From NCBI GenBank assembly GCA_963580285.1, contig OY757026.1, positions 68,077,396 through 68,141,395 on the forward strand: DNA of 64,000 nt, read 5' to 3'. The DNA comes from Lucinisca nassula (Eukaryota > Mollusca > Bivalvia > Lucinida > Lucinidae). Positions 45,501-51,800 of this stretch are shown here, piece after piece. The notes under the pieces are model-generated. The model searched no databases. It had not been told where the DNA came from and saw only the letters and a program-made list of their open reading frames with translations. Position numbers and translations under genes: made by a program. Position 1 is the first letter of the stretch. Each line of letters begins with the position of its first letter.

Positions 45501-48500
45501 TTTAAAGCATGCATGAAATAATATATTTGTAATAAGGACGATTACCCTACTTGATGTAAATCGAGATGTCTAGTGAGCGTTATACCAGTGTCATTACCGT
45601 TGCTCCCCCCCCCCCCCCCCTCCCCCGATCCCCAGCCAAGCAGCAGCATAGCATATCATTTGTTATACATGTATTGATATTCATTCTAGTAATATTCTCT
45701 AAATCCATGTTAGTAACAACTGCTAAATCATGTGTGTACACATATATAGTGATGCTTCAGTCAGAGTACCCAATGGGAAACAGATTACACAAGTCTTATG
45801 ACTTTCTTCTGAATCCCATTTTGTATATACATGTATTTCTGTGGGGTGGGTGTGGTATTATTTGGTCTGCGATCGAAAGTCACTTTTAATAGATAAATCT
45901 GAGTTATGCTGCCAAATGCGACGGGGATATCTTTGACCTCACATATTGTTTGTATGTATGTTTGTTTGTACTGGAGTTTAACGGCTCAGTCAACACTATT
46001 TAGGTCATTTTGAGCCGTTCGGTTACCTATCCACACGTTTCCTGGGCATGCAGGCTTATACGTAAGCGGTTAACCAGTAGTACAGTTCACATTCTGTCGC
46101 CAGAAATGACCCCGCAAATAACATTTGTTTGAATTGAGGTTTAAAATCCACGACAATACTATTTAGGCTATTTTGGAGACGTTGCTTCTGTGGGATTTTA
46201 CCCGACATTGGGATGAAATGACATCCTAAGCCCTGCCGCCCAATGAAACCAAAATGGAATACTCGCACCATTTTGCTTGGACAGGCTTAGACTTTCGGAA
46301 TTTTACTGCATGTTCTACTTTCCTTATTGCACCCAAAGAAACATTTAATTTAATTGCTCGGATGTTCAGACTGATCTGAGTCTTCGCTGGGAGCACATGT
46401 TCAAAGATATGTTTTCGCGTGACGTGGCAAGATGCCAGATCATTTCCCATACGAACAAATAAGGTGGGTATTTCGTGATAACTGAAGGATGTTTTCCTTA
46501 TTTCTCCATATAAACCTATGTTGTGGGTATTCATTGGAACCGCCTCACTGAGGCGGTTCTAGTGAATACCTACAACATATTTTTTTTTGTTTGTTTGTTT
46601 TTGTTTTTTTTATATAAAGAATTGACAAAAACTTTTCCCCAGTTATCACAAAATACCAACCTTATCTGTTCCTATGATTAATTTATTTGAATGGGGTGCT
46701 TATCCTTTATTCGATGCGCAGTCGCTGCCATCTTTTATGGGTGTGCGGGGTGGATCGAAAAAATCCGTCCCAAGGGTCACCGTCCGGCATCACGAGGCTT
46801 GCCGAGTGATGCCGGACAGTGATCCCGAGGGACGGATTTTTCTATCCACCCCTCACACCCATATAGGATTATTTTTCTTGCATAGGCCTACTTTCCATTT
46901 TCTTAGCGCGGATTTTAATGCTGCAATCACTTCGGTTACTGACGTCCGCCATATTGTGATTGCACTAAAGGAATATTTAGTGACGTCACGTAACGTGCTG
47001 TGACGTCAACCTCAAGAACACCAAGTTAAGATCAGAATTTCTATCCTACGAAAAAGATATGGATTTCCTTGTCTGGTGTGTCGGTCCCCGCCCATAGGGG
47101 CTTGAAGAAATATATGGGCTGCATGATGCTTCCACGCAGAGCTGAATCTGGCCCGCACACTAGTACTGGTAAACCGCTTAGAGGATCTAAGCCTGTCCAG
47201 GAACCGCGGTGCGAGGCGGAGCGTCCATGCTGATAAACCCTATTGGTTTCATTGGGCGACAGGGCTTGAGATGTCATTTCATCTCAATGTCGGGTAAAAG
47301 TCCCACAAAATTGGAAGCAACGTCTCCAAAATGACCTTTACAGTGTTGACGGGGACGTTAAACCCCAAATCAAACAAACAAACAAATTGTCTGGTGTGCA
47401 AGAAATGTAGATGACGGCATGGGTCTGGCGTTACAAGTGGCTGCGCAGTAAGTACTGAGATTACTGGTGTGTCGATTGTTTTGAAGTTTTAATCCGGCTG
47501 CATTACGAGTAAACAGACCTTCAGGCATGCTCCACCGGGGATTCATTAGATCAGCTTGCGCATCCACCCAGTCCGATCGGAGCCATCACGGATTGTAAAA
47601 TAGTCGTGAATTGCGACTTAAACTGTTTCATTTAGCCCTTAAACTCAAGTGTTTAAAGCCTGATCAGACGCCGCACAACGTGGCGTCTGATCTTGATCTA
47701 CACAGTTTGCCAACCCATAATACCAGCTAGATTCTCTAGATAACCTTCTTACATGTACGCATAGCCGTCGCCTGGATTTCCTACAAATTAGTGATAGCCA
47801 CGTGGACTTTAGCTCTTATAACATCATATGTTTAGCAACTTTGGGTCGATTGATAAATAATCGACCTAAAAAGAACACAGATCAAATAAAACTACAGGCC
47901 CTTATTTCCTGTGTGCTTACATCTCATCATGTAGTTAGCAGTTTGACAGGTACAGCCGGCGCTGGTCCCGGCTATGACAGCCCCATGGTTGTGCATGGCA
48001 TGAAGCGCCTGGAGGGCGGGCGTGTACGCTCCCGAGGGCATGGACAGAAATCTGGAACAAAAATGAAGATCTGGGCGTAGCCTTTTGGAAACAAGGACCA
48101 CCTTAAAGACGAAAATAAAAGACTCTTTATAAGTTAAATTTATTTATTTATTTACGCCCCGCCCATCGGGGCTTGAAGAAATAGATTGGGCTGCATGGTG
48201 CTTCCACACAGAGCTTAAACTGGCCGCACATGAATACTGGTAAAACCGCTTTGGGGTCTAAGCCTGCCTAGGCAAAGCGGTTGGAGTCGGCCCGTCCCTA
48301 CATATTAACCATTTTGGTTTGTTTGGGCGGCAGGGAATGTCGGGTAAAAGTCCCTTAAAACTGGAAGCAACGCCTCCAAAATGACCTGAATAGTGTTGAC
48401 GGTGACATAAAACCTCAATTTAAACATAAACAAATTTATTTATTCATTTATTGTAGAATTTCATGACAGGGATGCATATATATGTCTCCAGCAAATACAG

Positions 48501-48790
48501 TAAAATTCCTATATTAAGGGGAATGGGAACACCTGGCAGATTTTTCCGCCTTTTTTCTAAGGGAGATAACTTTTGGGACTTCCTGTACGCTTTTCTATAA
48601 GTTGTGTCCCACGGAAAAAGGGGTCAACTCTTAAAGGAAAGAATTTGCTGCTCTGCAGCAAATTCTTTCCTTTAAGAGTTGACCCCTATTGACATGGGAG
48701 ACAAAAATATTTTTGCAGGAGTAACCTCCCCTGAAGGTGTTCCCATTCCCCTTAAGACCTTTTTGGGGATTGTTCAGGTAGACAACACAG

Positions 48791-48881
<91 letters not shown>

Positions 48882-51800
48882 TCGGGTTTAACGTCGCTTT
48901 CAACAATTTTTCAGTCATATCACGACGGTGTCTGGTTGCGACAGGGAGCTCAATGCTCACGTTTATAGTGCTGCCTCACTGAAGTATCATGTCCCAGACA
49001 CATTATATGATACCACACCCAGTCACATTATCCTGACACTGGATCGACCAGTCCTAGCTCTACCCTGTAAATCTGAGTGCCAAGCGAGGAGCAGCTAGTA
49101 CCATTTTTAACGACTTTGGTATGTCGCGGCCCGGGATCGAACCCGAGACCTCCCGTTCCCCGGAGCGGACACTCTACCAACTGAGCTATCGGGGCCGGTC
49201 CGACAACACAGGGAAAATGTACCTGAAACCTTCTAAATATGGTTTTATAAGCATAATTTGTCTTAATTTTAGGTGTTCTTATTAGCCGGATTTCACTGTA
49301 TACATGGACATACAAATGTAAAAGGATTGGATTTAGGCTCAGCCTATATTTATCCTCTCTTTGATAGCTCTGTAGACATACATGGTTGGTGTAGCTATAT
49401 AGACCTTTTTCTAGTTATCAAGGAGAATTAACCAGGAAGAAGAAGAACACACCTATATAAATTTGACCCCCTTGAACCCCACTTTTATATAGTAAAACTG
49501 GGGTTTATAGGGGTAAACTTCATTTTTCTTATTTCTGCTCTAAAATATAGATTGTGGTACTCGTTAGAACCGCCTCGATGAGGCGTTTCTAACGAGTACC
49601 CGCAATCTATATTTTGAGCAGTAATGTCTGTCTTCATCGGCTCATAAGATATTCTGTATTAACACGGGTCAGAGGGGCCCCGAAGATCTGGTCAACAGTT
49701 TGCCAATAAGTCCAAAGTTATATATACAGAAGCGCTTATACTGCTTATGCCCACGTGACTGTAATTGAACACGCCCAGAAAAAAAGATAAACAGAGCGGA
49801 ATGGAAACAAAGGAAAAACATGCACCGGATTTGTTTATTGAATCTGTTAACCTATAAGGTCTCGGGTTCCGAAGTGAGGCATTCAAAAAACAGTAGACCC
49901 AAATCAGACACCACAGAACGCAGCGTCTGATCAGAGTCTACCCTGTGGGAACACACGGCGGATTTTTGCGCCGTTTTTTAAAGGGAGCTACTTTCGGGAC
50001 TTCATGTTCCCTTTTCTATAAACTGTCCCGCGGTAAACGGGGCATCTCTTTAAGGCAAGAATTTGCTCCTAAGGAGCAAATTCTATTCTTTATGAGTTGA
50101 CCCCTATTGACGCAGGAGACAAACCTACTTTAGCTGGAGTTGCCTCCTCTCAAAGTGTATCCATTCCCCTCAAGTACAGGAATTCAAGGGTATTAGTCTA
50201 GGTTCAGGACATTTTTTGCAAGCCTACACTAAGATACAATACGCAAACCAATGCTGTCAGAGCTTTGATTTTCATAAACGAATGGAACACATTTTCTTGC
50301 ACACCAGATAAGGAAATCCATAGTTATAGCTTGAGACAGAAATTCTGTTCTAACCCTGGAGTTCTTACACAAACTCGAATATGCTCGCGTGTTTGATAAA
50401 TGCACTGGTTGAATACGACCTCATATGCGCCGTCGTTAAGGTTGACGTCACAGCACGTAACGTGACGTCACTAAAAATTCCTATAGTGTCATCACAATAT
50501 GGCGGAAGTGACTGCAGCATGAAAAATCTGCGCTAAAAGATGGAAGGTATGCAAGAAAAAGAATCCTTTAAGTGACTGCAGCATGAAAAATCCGCGTTAA
50601 GAAATGGACGGTATGCAAGAAAAAGAATCCTATATGGGTGTGAGGGGCGGATAGAAAAATCTGTCCTTCGGGATCACTGTCCGGCATCACTCGGCAAGCC
50701 TCGTGATGCCGACAGTGACCCTTGGGAAGGATTTTTCCATCCACGCCTTACACCCATATAAAATTCATATATTCTATACTCACGATTGTATAATCCGGTA
50801 CTGGTCCCCACCGCCAAAGAAAAATCCAGTTTGTTGATACATCATCCTTACTACGCTGTCATTGTGGCTGTTGGCAGTGTGGTTGAGGTCTATAGGAATT
50901 TGATTAGCTTCCTTTGCACCGTAGCGTAGGAATATGTTTTTGTAGAACTGGTAGCCTCCTAACGGATCTGCAGAAGCGGCATTGATAATGCCTATTTTGG
51001 CAACTCCACGACCTCCCTTGATAAAAAATGACATAAATGTAATCCAGAGGACCCATGGCCCTGAACCGCTCACTTGAGTGCTGAGTGTATATGGAGCCAT
51101 TTTGGTTTCTGAGAGGAAGCATTTTAAAGGGGTTTTACCTTTTACTATGGCGTCCACCGTTGTCATGCTTGAACAAACTTTCTTGCATCTAACCCATAAA
51201 AGGCTTAAATTTACCCAGTTTTTTTTTTTTTTTTAAACAAAACATGTTTTGATATCTGAGTGACTCTGGGATATGGTTAGTGACTAACCATGACCATTGG
51301 TACACATGCAGTTTCATTAACGCGTTTAGAAGCCTCCGTGGTGCAGTGGGTAAGCTACTCGCCTTGAAAGCCAGGGGTTGTAGGTTCGATCCCGGGCTTC
51401 TCCAGACTTTCGGATGAGTCTTTAAACCGAGGCCCCGTCTCCGTATGACTTTAGCTGTTGGTGAGACGTAAAACTCGAACACTCACTACTGCAGTTGCGT
51501 CTTGACCTTGAAAATAATTTCTGAAGCTAAAATAAACTATTTATTTGCAGATTTTCATACAGAATGTAAAGCGCCTTGAGAAACTTTTATTCGAGCACCC
51601 ATGTTGTTTCTTAGGTCTTTGTGGCGCGGTGACGTCAGAAACTTTGCACTCGTTATACTACGTGTGTGCGCTATGGCGCTAATGTCGTTTTAACATGCCA
51701 TACTGTCTGCTGTCTTTTTCGCTGCAATTTACTAAATTATTGCAAAACACCTTGATTGTTTTGTATTGCGGTATAAACTAAATACATGGTCAGTGTCTTT

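Larger units (their letters stand above)
48496..49300. mobile_element. MITE-T carrying two nested insertions
   Basis: TACAGTAAAATTCC at the left and GGATTTCACTGTA at the right are its inverted ends. Removing MITE-B (48518-48751 plus one TTAA) and the SINE (48794-49201 plus one 13 bp duplicate) leaves a compact MITE-T. Confidence 0.85.

Noticed and set aside
47802..48101. Frame on plus overlapping the S51 exon
   Set aside because: Antisense shadow of the exon at 47921-48051, which has matching splice phases and motifs.
48679..48982. Poly Cys-Val or His-Thr frames over the GT run
   Set aside because: Microsatellite translation.
49133..49197. Possible functional tRNA gene on the minus strand
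   Set aside because: The A and B boxes belong to the head of a SINE with body, CA tail and target duplications, so it is not an independent tRNA gene.
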